Numbered from the stretch's first letter, positions 1-12,136 are shown. The stretch: 64,000 bases of DNA from Bimastos eiseni (GCA_959347315.1 OY365807.1:14945374-15009373), one strand, 5' to 3'. Notes: generated by a model from the letters alone, not told the origin. Numbers and translations are program-made.

Positions 1-2037
1 TAAAGTTCTCACTATCATCTTTAAATGTCATCTGAAGCGCTATATAAGGGATCAGATACAATCAGATATAATACTATACACATGGAGCCAACCAAAGGCT
101 TCCCATTGGTTGGCTAAATGACAGAATGACATACAACTTTTAAATATCAATATTTTAAATACATTCTGAAATACCCTTCAGTCACAAAATGATACTTCTC
201 ATGATTTTTATTTAACATCTAAGTTTGCAATAATCTCCTTAATGTCTAACAAATAAAACCAAATATTGTTAATACTCAATAGCTACAAACTCCAGTCGAG
301 TTTCATATTCATGGAAATGAAATCACAAATTGTACTCACAGCTACTAAGTAAGTGCACATGTAAGCAAAAATTAAAAACCTACATTTATTTGTATGCAAC
401 AGCAATATGTGCATTGCACAGTTGTAAAAATTATAAAATAAACAGAACTGTGAGGCTAAATAATGGGGGGAAACGAAATCAATAAAACTATACATCATAC
501 ATCAATTATATTGCATACCATGTTCCCTGCAATTGTATAATGCATGACTTTAAAACAGCATGCATTCGGTTTAGCAAACACACTTGACATGCCTATTTTC
601 AATTATGGACTAGTCTGAAAAACCAATTCATGTAAAAAAAATAAATGAGCGCATTCAAGTACACCTTCATGAAAGCAGAGATATCTTTATCGTATATCCT
701 CTAACTATGCTTATGCTGATCGCTTCGTCAAGCTGATTTCTTGGCGCTTTAATATTAACATGCATAGGCTTGTAGGGCAAATACGTACTCCAGCGTAACA
801 GCTAAAGATTGAAAATTGGCATATTATGTCAGAACAAGCCCATGTAATGTTTGCAGAGCGAAAGCGTCCAAATAAAACTACAGGGGCGTCGGTGGCGTCC
901 TGGTGCAATAACCGGCAGCAATGTTCAAAGCTGATAAAACACGAAGGATCGTTAGGGTAATTTACCGGTGATATAAAATGCACCTTTCGATCGCGAGAAT
1001 GTCTTATTTAAAACCAGATATTTCTAAAACGCAGACAAAAATTTGCTTGTACAATGCCTGCCTCTCTGATCGAAACTCAGTCCGAGCACCTAAGCCCGAG
1101 CACTGTGCTAAGCAAGCAAAAAATAATTGGCAACAAAGAGCAAGAAGCTAGTAAATACGTCAGTTAGAGCCGATGCTGAGCCTACATGTACGTACCCGAT
1201 TGGCAACAATGTCAATTCAGCCAAACGAATAATAAAATAAGCCTTTAGGCATTGGTTCTTGGCTTCTAGCTTTTTAAAACACCAATTAAAATACTATTTC
1301 ACAGTTATAATCTAAACTGTTTAGGAGTCTTTTTTTTACTGTCATAGGATGCCTAAAGGAAATATTTTTTATTTGCGAAAATGTTGTAGTTTTGTGTATT
1401 GAACTATTTTATCCAAATCTACCAACTATCACTCCAAGATTTTTAACTGTTATTGTTATAGACAAGTCACTCAATTTATTATGAATGCGGCCACTACTTT
1501 CTTTGTCAAATATGAGGGCAACTGAATTTAGAAGATTACTTACTTATTTACTCGCTTAGAAAGCTCTAAGAGAGGGGCAAAGGAGCAAATGCACAGGGAC
1601 CTTACGATTGTAAAGGCCCCGGACCGGACGCGATGTCGCAATTAACTTACGGTGGATTTAGGCCTGTATAAAAATATGATATGACATTTTATACGATTTT
1701 GATGCGGCTAAATCTACAAAGTTACATTTAAAGATAGTTTAGAGGTCCGTGAATGACCTGCCGCAATTCCTGTCACCGACGCCTCTGTGTAGAGTAAGTA
1801 ATCGTATTCTTCAAACTTCCAAAGCGCCAATGAAAATCAAGGCGCATTATGTCACCATATGAACCATCGGCTTATCTAAAAGCTAGAAATTTGCGTTTAC
1901 CAAAGGGTATTTCGAATGGTAGCATATATATATATATATATATTTATTTATTTATTTTTATTTATAGTGCGTGTGCCAATCTGATTAACTACATGGGTTA
2001 ATAACAATAAAACGGACATAGCTAATGAATGCATCCA

Positions 2038-2172
2038 GTGTGTGTGTATGTGTGTTGTGTGTGTATGTGTGTGTGTGCGCGCGCGTGTGTATGTATGTTT
2101 GTATGTATGCATGCATGCATGCATGCATGTATCTATGTATACATGTATGTATGTATCTATGTATGTATGTAG
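2038..2172. repeat. compound GT/ATGT microsatellite
   Basis: GT runs pass into GCGCGC and then ATGT/ATGC units. The overlapping ORFs on both strands are artefacts. Confidence 0.9.
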
Positions 2173-3735
2173 CCTATGTATAATTATTATGTTGGCCATT
2201 GCTCTGCAGTACAACTGCAATTGCGCCGTCGATGCGTGTGTATGCACTTCTGAGCAAAAGATTTTGGAAGGGCGGTATCAAAATTCGGTATTAATAATGT
2301 ATTTATATATGAATATGTGTATAATTACAAATAAACAATTTCTATTAATATTGTATGTATGTACGTATGTATATTATGCAGGCCATGTATTTATGTATGA
2401 ATATTTAGCCTTATTTTATTGCAAATAAAAAATTATATAATATTAATTTCTATTAATATTAAGCATGTTTATGTCACTTGTTTTGGCAACGTCTCTTGGT
2501 TGCCAGGCCCGCAACCTTGTCACAAAAGGTTCAAATAGAGACAAGAATTGTCACTCGTAAAAAAAATCGTGATGCATTCTGGTTAAACCGCGTGAGTGTC
2601 TGTTGCGCCTGAGAAAATTACGATGCGCTTTAAACTCTATGATTGTGTTTTTAACACTGACTACAATGCTTTATAATACCTATAATGCTCAAAACACAAT
2701 TCGTATAATTTTTATTAGGTAATATTCCAGTCACATAATAGAAGTGCTCAGAGCAAATAATTTCGATCGAGTTTCTGTAGGCCTATATTCTGCTTAATCA
2801 ACAGCACTCAAAAATTATGTGGAGAAACCATACAAGATTATGCGGAGCAAGCATGCTGATATTTTCAATTACTGCAAGACTCGTTAAGACCTATACATTT
2901 GTATAATGTTGCCTACATTACATGTGCCCTCACTTGGAAACCTACAGAGATTAAGGGTTGACCAATTGGCCTAATTCGAGCTCAACTTATCGTCTCGTAA
3001 TCTCGTGTGCTGGGTATAATATTGGCTGGCTTAAAGCGGAATTAAGTCGCGCGAACCAGCTTATTCACAGGCGCTTGATAGAATTTATTCGCAGCAGGCA
3101 GAGGTCGGCATCCGGAGTCCAGAGAGTCAAGCAGACAGACAGTCATACGACTAAGGTGGACATGGTGCTTTGAGTTGAGACATCGAGGGAAGGGATGGAG
3201 AGGGAAGAGAAGGAAGAATCAGGATAGGATTTGTGAAACAACAACAATGTTCTCGATTCTATCACAACTATGGGGCCTAACTGATGCACAATTAGCCGCT
3301 ACTACTAAACAACTTTTGGTATAGTAGGCCTACGTATGCCTATTATTGTATTCGTTAAGTTAAACTACTTGAGCACATCGATTAAAACGAGCGAGTTCAG
3401 TTACTCTATTGGTCAACTTTGCGACGTCACGTAGTCTGCATCCTTGCCGAGAGATAGCTCCGTGAGGGATAGGGTACCTAGCTACCACAAAGGAATAGCT
3501 CGCAGTGGTGCAGAGGTGGACGGAGGCGTGCAATGTTCACCACAGTTAATATGTCGTTTAGGCCTACGCCGCAGTATTTAGCGTATACCATTAGACTAAC
3601 AAGGCCTCTGCCTAAGGGCGGAACATTTAAAGGAGCGGCAAAATTTGGTTTACACATTTTTATTTATTATAATAGCAATCCAGAGGACTTGGGAAGAAAT
3701 TTTTACTCATTGTGTTACACTTTTATGAAAGTTTA

Positions 3736-3737
<2 letters not shown>

Positions 3738-3772
<35 letters not shown>
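3738..3772. repeat. (TA)n microsatellite
   Basis: About 17 TA copies. Similar shorter tracts lie at 1924-1945 and 10903-10939. Confidence 0.9.
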
Positions 3773-3775
<3 letters not shown>

Positions 3776-3883
3776 CATTCACTAAGTTAATACTTTTTAT
3801 ATATTTTCATGTTTTATTGGAAACGACTGCATTGTAGTCCTGGTCTCTCTTCCTAATACAATATAGCTTATAAGCCTATTATA

Positions 3884-4153
3884 CACGGTTGGCCAAACAA
3901 GTAATCCCTTATATTTGTTATTAATATTTCTGCTAAATGTAGAAATTATATATTAAATGAAGTTTTGCAGTCGCAAAATTTATTCACATTTGCGTTTATA
4001 ACTACCAGATTTTACTAAATTATTTAAAACAGACCAAAAGTTTTGATGTTAAAAAACATTTAATACTGCAAAAAAATGACTTCACGTATTAATTTCTACA
4101 TTTGGCCGAAATATTGCCAAAAATGTGAAGGTCACCTTTTGGCCCACCCCGTC
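3884..4153. mobile_element. TA-flanked MITE (mariner/Tc1-type), 270 bp
   Basis: Imperfect terminal inverted repeats: left CACGGTTGGCCAAACAAG, right end reading inward GACGGGGTGGGCCAAAAG. TA dinucleotides flank both ends (3882-3883 and 4154-4155). The inner sequence TTGGCCGAAATATTGCCAAAAA recurs in the copy at 46988. No coding sequence, so non-autonomous. Confidence 0.65.
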
Positions 4154-4155
4154 TA

Positions 4156-5541
4156 TAGCATCAGTTAAAATTTGTGGATCTCAATACGCAACTTCAATGT
4201 TGGGATGGGCGGCGTAGAAATCTTCGCCATATATGAGCGGCAAATTGATAAATCCGCCTCTGTTCGTCGCCCCTTGTTGACCATGGAATCAATGCTGGAT
4301 CTGTGCGTATACTGTCCGTGTTCTTAGATGGCACCAGTGGCTGCTCTAAAGGGGGCAGAATAGACTTGTGCCTCACCAAGTGAGTCAGTGGCCCCTCCAA
4401 ATTTAAGTTCATGTTCAGTTTTGAAGAGAACTGGTCATCCAACTGGCCCCTTTGTCAGCTTCTCCAGCCTACCATGGCCACCTACAGTTGGAAAGAGCTA
4501 CAAAGCCACCACGGACCCCTTCATCCCCATTTCTGTAGGGCTGCCGCACATTATGACGAATGGCGCGATGATGAAGGCGACGATGACGATGATTGTTAAT
4601 GATTCAGAACATTTTTATGGCGCCACTTGCAGTCTTTAGAAGATGATTGTCATGGTGTCGACGATTGACGGTCACGATATCATTACGTATACGTAGGCTT
4701 ATTTCTATATCGTGAGAATTTGACTCCTTGATCTTTGCATGCATATATAGAGGGCCCTACATAGGCCTATCTATACAGCCCAACATGATAACGAATTTAC
4801 AATAACGTCATGCAGGTTGTCATTTAGCTCTTTGAATGCCATAATGTATCACATCACATCGCCAAAACAGAGGCTATAGGGATGACGTCGCTGATGTCTA
4901 TCTGGTTTGACGTAGCGTCCAGGACCTCAGACGACCGTTGATAGCAGTCAGTGCCTGGACTTTGAGTTCATTCTTGTGCTTTGCCTTCGCCCTTTTGCTC
5001 TGCTCCACTAAAAAGCCAAAAACGAAAGTAAGTCTATAAACTTCAGAAACCTGCGTAAGCCTTTATATCACCCATACTCAGTCCATTCTATAGATCTGTT
5101 AATAACCTGAATCCCTGCACTTCTTTATTTTGGGCGCTGTAGAAATGTTCTCGAGATCGTACTCAAATGATCTTGAATAATTACGTTCGTATTTAGGCCT
5201 ATTAGGGTCTAATAATTAAAAACTTACAAACTGAAGTATGATTACAAATCACAAAGGGAAGAGGCCTTGGGTGCTGTTATGCCCACATCAATTTTTTGTG
5301 ATAATTTAGATTGGATTGCAATGCCTTCTGCAAGACCAAGCAATGATAAAATAGATTAGATTAGGATTTAAAAAAACATAACCTACCATATTGTACTATA
5401 CTAGCCTACATAGAATCCAAAAAACTGTTAGATTAGAGTAGGCATAGGATAAAATAAATTACATTAAAACAGAGTATAGGCCTAGAATGTACGTCACTGG
5501 GATCGAGATCCAGGTGAAATTAGATTCAAATAGAAAAGATT
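4156..5541. other. downstream of the Stum-like gene, nothing convincing
   Basis: Contains one candidate poly(A) signal at 5129 (minus). A hydrophobic minus-strand stretch near 4600-4500 (IIVIVAFIIAPFVIMCG) has no upstream acceptor, so I do not call it an exon. Confidence 0.4.
5124..5129 (-). promoter_or_regulatory. candidate poly(A) signal of the Stum-like gene
   Basis: AATAAA on the minus strand, about 410 bp after the Stum-like stop codon. Position and strand fit a 3' end, but the hexamer is common by chance in AT-rich DNA. Confidence 0.3.
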
Positions 5542-5753
5542 TTAGATTGTCCATTTCTGCAAACCTGCAAGTAGGACCATGTAGATGCCCCAGACGAGAC
5601 TCCAGATCCACCCGACGAGAAGGAACGTGATGGTAAAGAGCTGCATTACTCCCACTAAGAGATTAACGCACAGGGTCGACGTGTACAATCCATCCTTCAC
5701 CTTGATACGTGGCTGGCCGCAACAGAACACGCTCAGACCGCTCAACATCGTAC
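5542..5753 (-). CDS. stum: SPEC3/Stum-family membrane protein, coding exon 2 (C-terminus)
   Basis: Terminal coding exon of the Stum-like gene. It follows a GCTGTGGCAG acceptor and starts in phase 1, so the split glycine codon is restored and reading runs IIPGTG then TMLSGLSVFCCGQPR. The rest is typical of the SPEC3 domain: a Cys-Cys-Gly-Gln-Pro-Arg loop, then a long hydrophobic stretch with QLFTITFLLVGWIWSLVWG, and a short tail ending KWTI before the stop. Three hydrophobic segments can be seen across the two exons. The stop agrees with the usual end of the family soon after the last helix. A weak GCAG|GTTTGC site eleven residues before the end of the last helix region could allow an alternative C-terminus, but I found no convincing acceptor for it. 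The intron (5754-7184) is 1.43 kb and contains a 66-bp-spaced direct repeat. Confidence 0.88.
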
Positions 5754-5841
5754 CTGCCACAGCAAGGTGCTAGAGCATCTCAGAAACGCCACAACAACTC
5801 ATACGTGAAACAACAATCAATGGATGGTTGGCATTATGCAA

Positions 5842-5954
5842 GAGAGCGTGAAAATCGATAGATGCAAAGAACAAAATTCGAGGAGCACATAATATTAGGC
5901 CTATATTGAGAGCGTGAAAATCGATATATGCAAAGAACAAAATTCGAAGAGCCC
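5842..5954. repeat. direct repeat in the Stum-like upstream intron boundary, 66-bp spacing
   Basis: GAGAGCGTGAAAATCGAT, then an ATGCAAAGAACAAAATTCGA block, occurs at 5842 and again at 5908, about 48 bp each with three or four differences. It lies in the Stum-like intron, about 90 bp upstream of the exon 2 acceptor in transcript sense. Confidence 0.85.
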
Positions 5955-7184
5955 ATATATTATATTGAATTAACGATTACAATAAACGTATTCACACTTT
6001 TCAATCGTGACAAAATATCACAACCCGTATGTACAATGTGGCAGGCTTAGATAGGCCTCTAAATATATGCGTGTAAATGTAATGCAATGTAAATCTTCGA
6101 AGGTTTCTCAGCGCCCACAAAAACCACGCCAGGGACACCAGCTTATTCATCGGCCACTTGCTGTAAGTTGCGCTTCACTGCTGGGGTCTGCCGCGTTTGC
6201 CAATCAATTTTCTGTCAAATCGACTGAACGAGACCCATCATTGAGTATAGACTATAGGGGTGCCTATATAGACCTAAATCAGATTCGCTTAGGGCGTAAG
6301 CAAAGAGTGACGGGGCTTCGAATTCCAGCGATTTTGCCTATACGGATGCGTATGACAGAGGAAGGGGTCTCGAAAATGGGTACACGCAAATATAACTGTC
6401 AAATTATGACATCCACATTTTGGAAAAATCAGAACTGAAAACTCTATCAATGACTTAGGAATATATTCCGCATAATCAATTTTATGTAGCATTAAAACTA
6501 TTTTAAGTGGTAGGCTGTGTTGTTAATATTTTATTTCTTCATAACATTAACAAATTTAAGCTGTGAAATCTGATACTATACAAATAAATATTAGTCTAAT
6601 GGTAAAATCAGTATCTTATGGGTGTCTTTAGCTATTTAACTTTGTAAAGGGGTTACAGCTCAGATGTAAGTACGCATGGATGAGGGGTCCACAAGATGTG
6701 CGCTGTGCAACAGGGAGGAAGAGGTACGATAATATGAATATTGCCTACGTAATAAATGGCTGGACCCTTTCACATAGTGAGAAATTTGATTAGATAGACT
6801 ATATAAGAGGCCTGTGTATTTTAGTCAATTAGTCATACAAATGTCAATAATGTAACTTACTAAGTTAAGCTACTAGTGCATGGTGTATTCGTAATGTATA
6901 GACAAGCTTATCAGTCAGATGATCCGAACCCTGTATTCGTTAGTAATGTATTGTCTTCAGCAGGACAACTGCATGCCGAAAATGGGGCCTTCAAACCCAA
7001 TAAAGACAATGCCCTATCACTATTACGTCACTGTGCGTACAATATTGTAGCCTATGTATACGTAGGCCTATAGGAACGTACTATTTATAGAGAGACGACA
7101 TTCTCATATTATGTCAACTCTTCAACGGGAGTCCATTAGGTGGTGCACTGGTTTGAAGAAACTCAGACATATTATTATAGGTAC

Positions 7185-7683
7185 CTGTCCCTGGTATGAT
7201 GACATTGAGCATGAGGCAGAGAACGGCCACTCTCCTCGGCAAATAAGGTATCGCCGATTTAATATAGGTGTTGCTGGAAGCGGTTGGCGCCCCATCGTCG
7301 TCCTCCACGTCGTCATCCTCCACAGCCGACCGATGCCCTGCCATCATAGATTGCCTCCGGTTGGCACCCATGTCCACCCTACACATGTCCGAATCTTCCC
7401 CTTCGAGGACGACGGACTTCCTATTCGTCCTTCGGGCTTCGTTGACCTCGAGGAGTTTGGGGTCGTAAGGAACACCGGAAGCAGCCGAAGCGAGGATATG
7501 CAATCGACGCAGCTTCGCCAGTTTCGTCCAGTGACTGGTCTCCGGAACCGCGGCTGTTTCTCCCTGGCCTCCTTGACCTTCAGACGCCTCTCCATCGATG
7601 ATGAACTTCACCTTTGGCAAGCGAGGTGTGTGGGCCTCAGCAGAGTCAACGACAGATACTTCTTTGATCACCGAATCAGTCAT
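7185..7683 (-). CDS. stum: SPEC3/Stum-family membrane protein, coding exon 1
   Basis: This exon encodes the N-terminal cytosolic part and first membrane segment of a SPEC3/Stum-family protein. Translation from the ATG at 7683 gives about 143 polar residues, including an acidic VEDDDVEDDD run, then residues 144-167 AIPYLPRRVAVLCLMLN and IIPGTG, the typical start of the SPEC3 domain (proline-rich lead, first hydrophobic segment, PGxG turn). The frame breaks down after IPGTG at a CAG|GTACCT donor (intron begins at 7184), leaving phase 1, which matches the exon at 5753. Joined length is 236 residues. The ATG at 7683 has G at -3, and the repeat upstream carries stops in every frame; a pyrimidine-rich stretch ending AAG just before it could instead be an acceptor, so an upstream untranslated exon is possible. 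Known for the family: Drosophila Stum is needed for mechanosensing in proprioceptive neurons, and sea urchin SPEC3 is expressed in ciliated ectoderm. The role here is inferred from family only. Confidence 0.87.
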
Positions 7684-7727
7684 TTCAAACACTTGGTGTG
7701 AAAAGATAAATGGGACAGAAAAGCAAA

Positions 7728-8140
7728 CAGTCAGTCAGTCAGTCAGTCAGTCAGTCAGTCAGTCAGTCAGTCAGTCAGTCAGTCAGTCAGTCAGTCAGTC
7801 AGTCAGTCAGTCAGTCAGTCAGTCAGTCAGTCAGTCAGTCAGTCAGTCAGTCAGTCAGTCAGTCAGTCAGTCAGTCAGTCAGTCAGTCAGTCAGTCAGTC
7901 AGTCAGTCAGTCAGTCAGTCAGTCAGTCAGTCAGTCAGTCAGTCAGTCAGTCAGTCAGTCAGTCAGTCAGTCAGTCAGTCAGTCAGTCAGTCAGTCAGTC
8001 AGTCAGTCAGTCAGTCAGTCAGTCAGTCAGTCAGTCAGTCAGTCAGTCAGTCAGTCAGTCAGTCAGTCAGTCAGTCAGTCAGTCAGTCAGTCAGTCAGTC
8101 AGTCAGTCAGTCAGTCAGTCAGTCAGTCAGTCAGTCAGTC
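7728..8140. repeat. (CAGT)n microsatellite, 413 bp, perfect
   Basis: About 103 uninterrupted copies. It gives an SVSQ-repeat pseudo-ORF on the plus strand. On the minus strand all frames contain TGA. It ends 45 bp upstream of the Stum-like ATG (minus strand). Confidence 0.97.
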
Positions 8141-10228
8141 AACCGTCCAGCTGGTCAACCATTCGACCTCCCAACTGACCGTTGTGATTTTTGTCTGTGG
8201 GTCACAGTTTATCAGAAACTGATGCTGGCCTGAACTGCGAAACCGTCCTTTAGAACGTCATCTAAATCTTGCTTTTGTCTCAAAATGTCTGCAGACTGAC
8301 ACGACGAGAAAATTCTACCTTGGAATCGACTATTTCAGGTCGATTACAATGCGGGCCGATATATAGGCCTATAGGCCTACACAGGATTATTCCAAGCTTA
8401 TAAATCCATAGATGTAGCCATAATTAATTAATTGGTCGGTCCATAAAGGCCCTTCTGCGCCTCGATACACTAAACCGCTAAACTTAATAGGTACACAGTG
8501 TGTTTATGTCGTTGACAAGCAGAGTAAAATTTGTGTAGCAATCTATCCTGTCTCTCCTTTTTTCATTCTTCCATCGACCTCCGTATACACAGTCAGTCTC
8601 TCTGACTGGTTGTTTCTGCCTCTCTCTCGCGCGCGCTCTGCCATTGTTGCTCTACTTCCTAGTGTCTCTTGTTCTCCACTGCCCGTTCAGCCCAGCTATA
8701 CGCCAGCCTAGATTTCGATCGCAACTATTCAACACAACACAACGTAAACATTCCTGCCTCTCCTAGCAACTTGCTGCCTGCATCTCCTCTTCTCTAACTG
8801 CGTGCTTGCCTGTTTGCCTGTAGTCTTGTATTCTCCCAGACTTCCTCATAATTGGTGTCGCGCTCAGCAACGGAAAAGAATTCTATAAGCTGACGGACAA
8901 CAAATTAATTGCTTTTATCGACGAAACCCTATTGATACTTGTTTTTGTTGCTCGTTCCGGGCGTCTATGTTATCGGTCACTAGCTGAAGCTACGTCTGCA
9001 GGTCGTTTGATTCGACCTAAGGAAATCTGTGACGTTTCTCTGCGTCAACTCTATGCATCATATACTCTGTGAGTCGTGGGACCATGCGCCGTGAACAGCG
9101 GTGGCTTTCATGTGCCTAGTTACAGACGATTGCTCGTCAAACAAGAAATAAATTAATGATTACCATTGAACGGCTAGGCCTACAGTTAATGAATTGAATC
9201 GCTCTTAAAGCCTGACCCCCAGTGCATCATTCATTTGGCGAGAACACGTCATAGAAATAACGATCAATATGGTGGTCAGACCAGTTAATCATAACCAGTC
9301 TTCTTGGTTACATTATGTTGCCTTAGCGATTGCTATTACGAGGACAAAGACACCCAGACTTGAATTAACTTCGGTAGGGAATACGAGTGATTCGAGTCCG
9401 AGATATTGTATAATTATATCCTTGATCGTTGTGTTCTCATCTGGTCACTTTGCTCCATTCTTCTTACTGAGATTTCATATGCTCTCTGTGCTCCCCGCTG
9501 ATCACTGAGTTATATTTTGCTCTCTGTGCTCTCTGCTACTCAATGCGATCGCTTCTGCTAACTTTGCAACATTCTGTGAATGTGCTCTCTTTGTGTTTTA
9601 CTCGTTGACTACGGCAGACACGAGCACCCTCTCGCAGTGTTGTTCTCGCTGATTGCTCCAGACTCAGCGCACTTTATCTGTGTCTTTGTGTCTCTGGCTC
9701 ATCAGTGCGGAACTCGAACGCTCTCTAACAGTGGCTGATGGTTATTAAACTTCAGCATAGCATTACAAACAATGACAAAGTGGCACACAAGAGGGCATTT
9801 CTGTATTTTATTAAGCCTATAAATTGCATAGGAACCCGACACGACTGACCGAGCAGAGTTAGGGAGCTTGAACTAGAGAACATGCAGCAGCAACCGAGTC
9901 AAATCATTCGTTAGAATCCGTAGAGTTGAAGATCTGACCTGCCTGCAAACCCAGAGCTGGCATGCATAATAAATAATCAATGCGAGGCAGATAAGGAGTA
10001 TGGCTATGGTCTGTGACAGGTGTCTGGCAAGAGCAGACCTATAATGTGACGCATTGCATTGAAACAAAGATTTGCAATGGTATACGTTATGCGTGATTGT
10101 TATGTAGGATTACTAAGATTAATGAGTGTTTCAGAGTGTAAGCTTAACTGAGAGTTAGGGAAGATGTGCACTTTGTGAACCGATACAGTTCCTGTTTGTT
10201 AAAGAAATAATATTTTGTTAGAGCTATA

Positions 10229-10353
10229 AATATATTAGGATGGTATAATCCACACCACTACAATCTTCTGAAAATAAGCCTCAGCAGTTTTCTTAAAGGC
10301 ATTCTTCATTGTTTTGACGCAGCTAAGGATGGTATAATCCACACCACTACAAA
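10229..10353. repeat. 29-bp direct repeat
   Basis: AGGATGGTATAATCCACACC plus ACTACAA occurs at about 10237 and again at about 10326. Confidence 0.85.
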
Positions 10354-10901
10354 TTAACACATGCATACCCGTCGTACCGGTTTTAGGTAGGCCTACATAA
10401 GAAATTCTGATTGGGACATCCGGATATGTAATAGATATCCGAGAACAGATCCGTGAAGTATGGAGTATAAGCAGCGCTGATAGAAAGATTCGCTCGAGCA
10501 GTAGGGTCTTACAATACGCACTTGCTGAGAATGGGTGCAGAGGTAAATTCATAGCTAGCCACAGTAGCGTGTGTACGCTACATATAGTCCCTGCTAGCGG
10601 AACTCGCTCGCACCCAGTCTGTTTGAAAATCATAAGATGATTAATAAATGATTTGGAAATGTGTTTTACTGATAACAGTCAGCGTGTCTTATCTAAGAGG
10701 TCAGCACTCCTCTCCCTCTCTCTCCTCTCCTCTCCTGTCACTCCTCCCTCCAGAAAGGACGACTCACCTTCATAATAGCGGCGACACCTACCAAACTGAA
10801 ATGAGTCAAGTTCATCGACATTTTATTCGTTCGTCTGCTAAGACAGATAAAAGACGATTTTCATATGTGTATTCCGCTTTTTGAGTCCATTTAAGCAGTC
10901 A

Positions 10902-10937
<36 letters not shown>

Positions 10938-10943
<6 letters not shown>

Positions 10944-10975
10944 TAAAGAATATATATATATATTCTTTATTTAAT
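10938..10975. repeat. 38-bp perfect palindrome
   Basis: Arms ATTAAATAAAGAA and TTCTTTATTTAAT around a self-complementary (TA)6 centre. It directly follows a TA microsatellite and may extrude as a cruciform. Confidence 0.95.
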
Positions 10976-11400
10976 TACGTTCATAATAGCAGCGCCATCT
11001 ACCAGCGTGACAAGAAAAGCTGACCTTAGAAATGATATCTTCTGTCCGATTATATACTAGGTCTAATTAGGCCTATACAATTCAATACCAATATTATTGT
11101 ATTGAATGAGGGAGGTCTTGGACTAGAGGATTCATCAGTTCGCATTTAATGGAGGGAGGGACGAATGCAAAAGACATTCACACATTACGAATACCGTTCT
11201 TCCAGCACCTTATCTGGAATTAATTCGCAGATTTACATAGCGCCATAATACCAATCGAAGCCATTGAAAAAGCTTGTTAATGGTCCCTGTGGAGCAGAGG
11301 GAGTCTCAGCGCAATAGACGTGAACTCTCCAACGCATTGTCGATATAGGCGAACGCTCCACTAGTCAGCCAATGTGTCAATCGATTGATGATGAATCCTG

Positions 11401-11544
11401 CTAGAGATAGCGCTTGATCGGATGTCCAGGTGTATTAGTGCGCATCCTCTCCTCGGCTGCTGTCGAGTAGCAGGGATGCTGGCAACTGGTCGTCCCATCA
11501 CCAACGCCGAATCTGCTCTGCATCCACCGCAAACACACCGCCTC
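11401..11544 (-). CDS. novel type I membrane protein, exon 4 (C-terminal tail)
   Basis: Follows the acceptor TGTTACTTTCAG, enters in phase 0 and stays open for 47 codons to a TAG at 11401. It begins EAVCLRWMQSRFGVGDG and ends HPIKRYL, a basic tail with no recognisable motif. The intron before it is 549 bp. A minus-strand ATTAAA at 11150-11145, about 250 bp after the stop, could serve as poly(A) signal. It is slightly less certain than exons 1-3, since a terminal exon has only one splice site to support it. Confidence 0.6.
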   Translation of the reverse strand, partial: EAVCLRWMQSRFGVGDGTTSCQHPCYSTAAEERMRTNTPGHPIKRYL

Positions 11545-12093
11545 CTGAAAGTAACATTTTCCGAATTGCGTCCTCAGATCTAGGTAACATGCTTTGCGAC
11601 TGGAGATTTTGTAACGCCTTCGAAACAGCGTCTCAATATATCCTAAAACTTGATGGCATAGAACTTTATGAAGTCCGTATATTGAGCGCCTCTAACAATT
11701 AAGTTTCTCCTCAAGTTACATAGATGAGCAGCTGCTAATATTATACAATTCCATTCTAGCAGGGGTCGCCACGGCCTCGTTGCAACTACTGTAACTACTA
11801 TATTGCAACTATTATAAGTATATCTTTTAAGAAAACATTAAAGAGCAGCTGCTACGCCTAGGATCACCGACTGATGTCTAGCTGCAATGTAGTGGCCATG
11901 GCACTATAATTATTGTCGATGGAATGTTGGTTATTTTATTAAAGCGTGGCACCTCCTCAAGAACTTGACATGCATACAGACCACTGTCATTTACGCAGAT
12001 GAAGTCAGAGAGAGCCGGCATCTATCACAGTTCCAGCACATTTTCTAAATACCTGTATACTTATCTTCTTAGTTTTGAGCAATTGTATCTTAC

Positions 12094-12136
12094 CTCTGGC
12101 GGAGTTTCGTATTTGGGATGTGAATAATACCGACGT
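12094..12136 (-). CDS. novel type I membrane protein, exon 3 (juxtamembrane tail)
   Basis: A 43-nt exon bounded by a textbook acceptor (TTTTCTTTTTAG) and a GAG|GTAAGA donor. It enters in phase 2 and leaves in phase 0, exactly fitting its neighbours. It encodes RRYYSHPKYETPPE directly after the helix. The basic and tyrosine-rich composition is what is expected of a cytosolic juxtamembrane segment. The fit of phase, splice sites and positive-inside charge makes this short exon convincing. Confidence 0.72.

Larger units (their letters stand above)
1..3883. other. intergenic, no gene seen
   Basis: AT-rich DNA with microsatellites and several TAGGCCTA-type motifs. ORFs are short and without recognisable motifs. 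A CpG-richer patch at about 3411-3540 with CTATTGGTC and GACGTCACG words could be regulatory, but there is no adjoining exon. Confidence 0.5.
8141..11400. other. intergenic between the two minus-strand genes
   Basis: A pyrimidine-rich stretch at 8580-8860 with a CGCGCGC run may include 5' sequences of the Stum-like gene. Otherwise it holds only direct repeats, the TA tract and the palindrome near 10.9 kb. TTCATAATAGCRGCG followed by CAYCTACCA occurs on both sides of that palindrome (10770 and 10980). Confidence 0.4.

Noticed and set aside
4490..4600. Hydrophobic minus-strand segment considered as a third Stum-like exon
   Set aside because: No acceptor AG with a pyrimidine tract is positioned for it, and the Stum-like frame already ends normally at 5542.
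7598..8233. 211-codon plus-strand ORF of SVSQ repeats
   Set aside because: Product of (CAGT)n, overlapping the Stum-like exon on the other strand.
10648..10884. 78-codon plus-strand ORF with a signal-peptide-like start (MIWKCVLLITVSVS)
   Set aside because: The rest is a CT-rich low-complexity stretch and a dispersed repeat word; no splice sites or family features.
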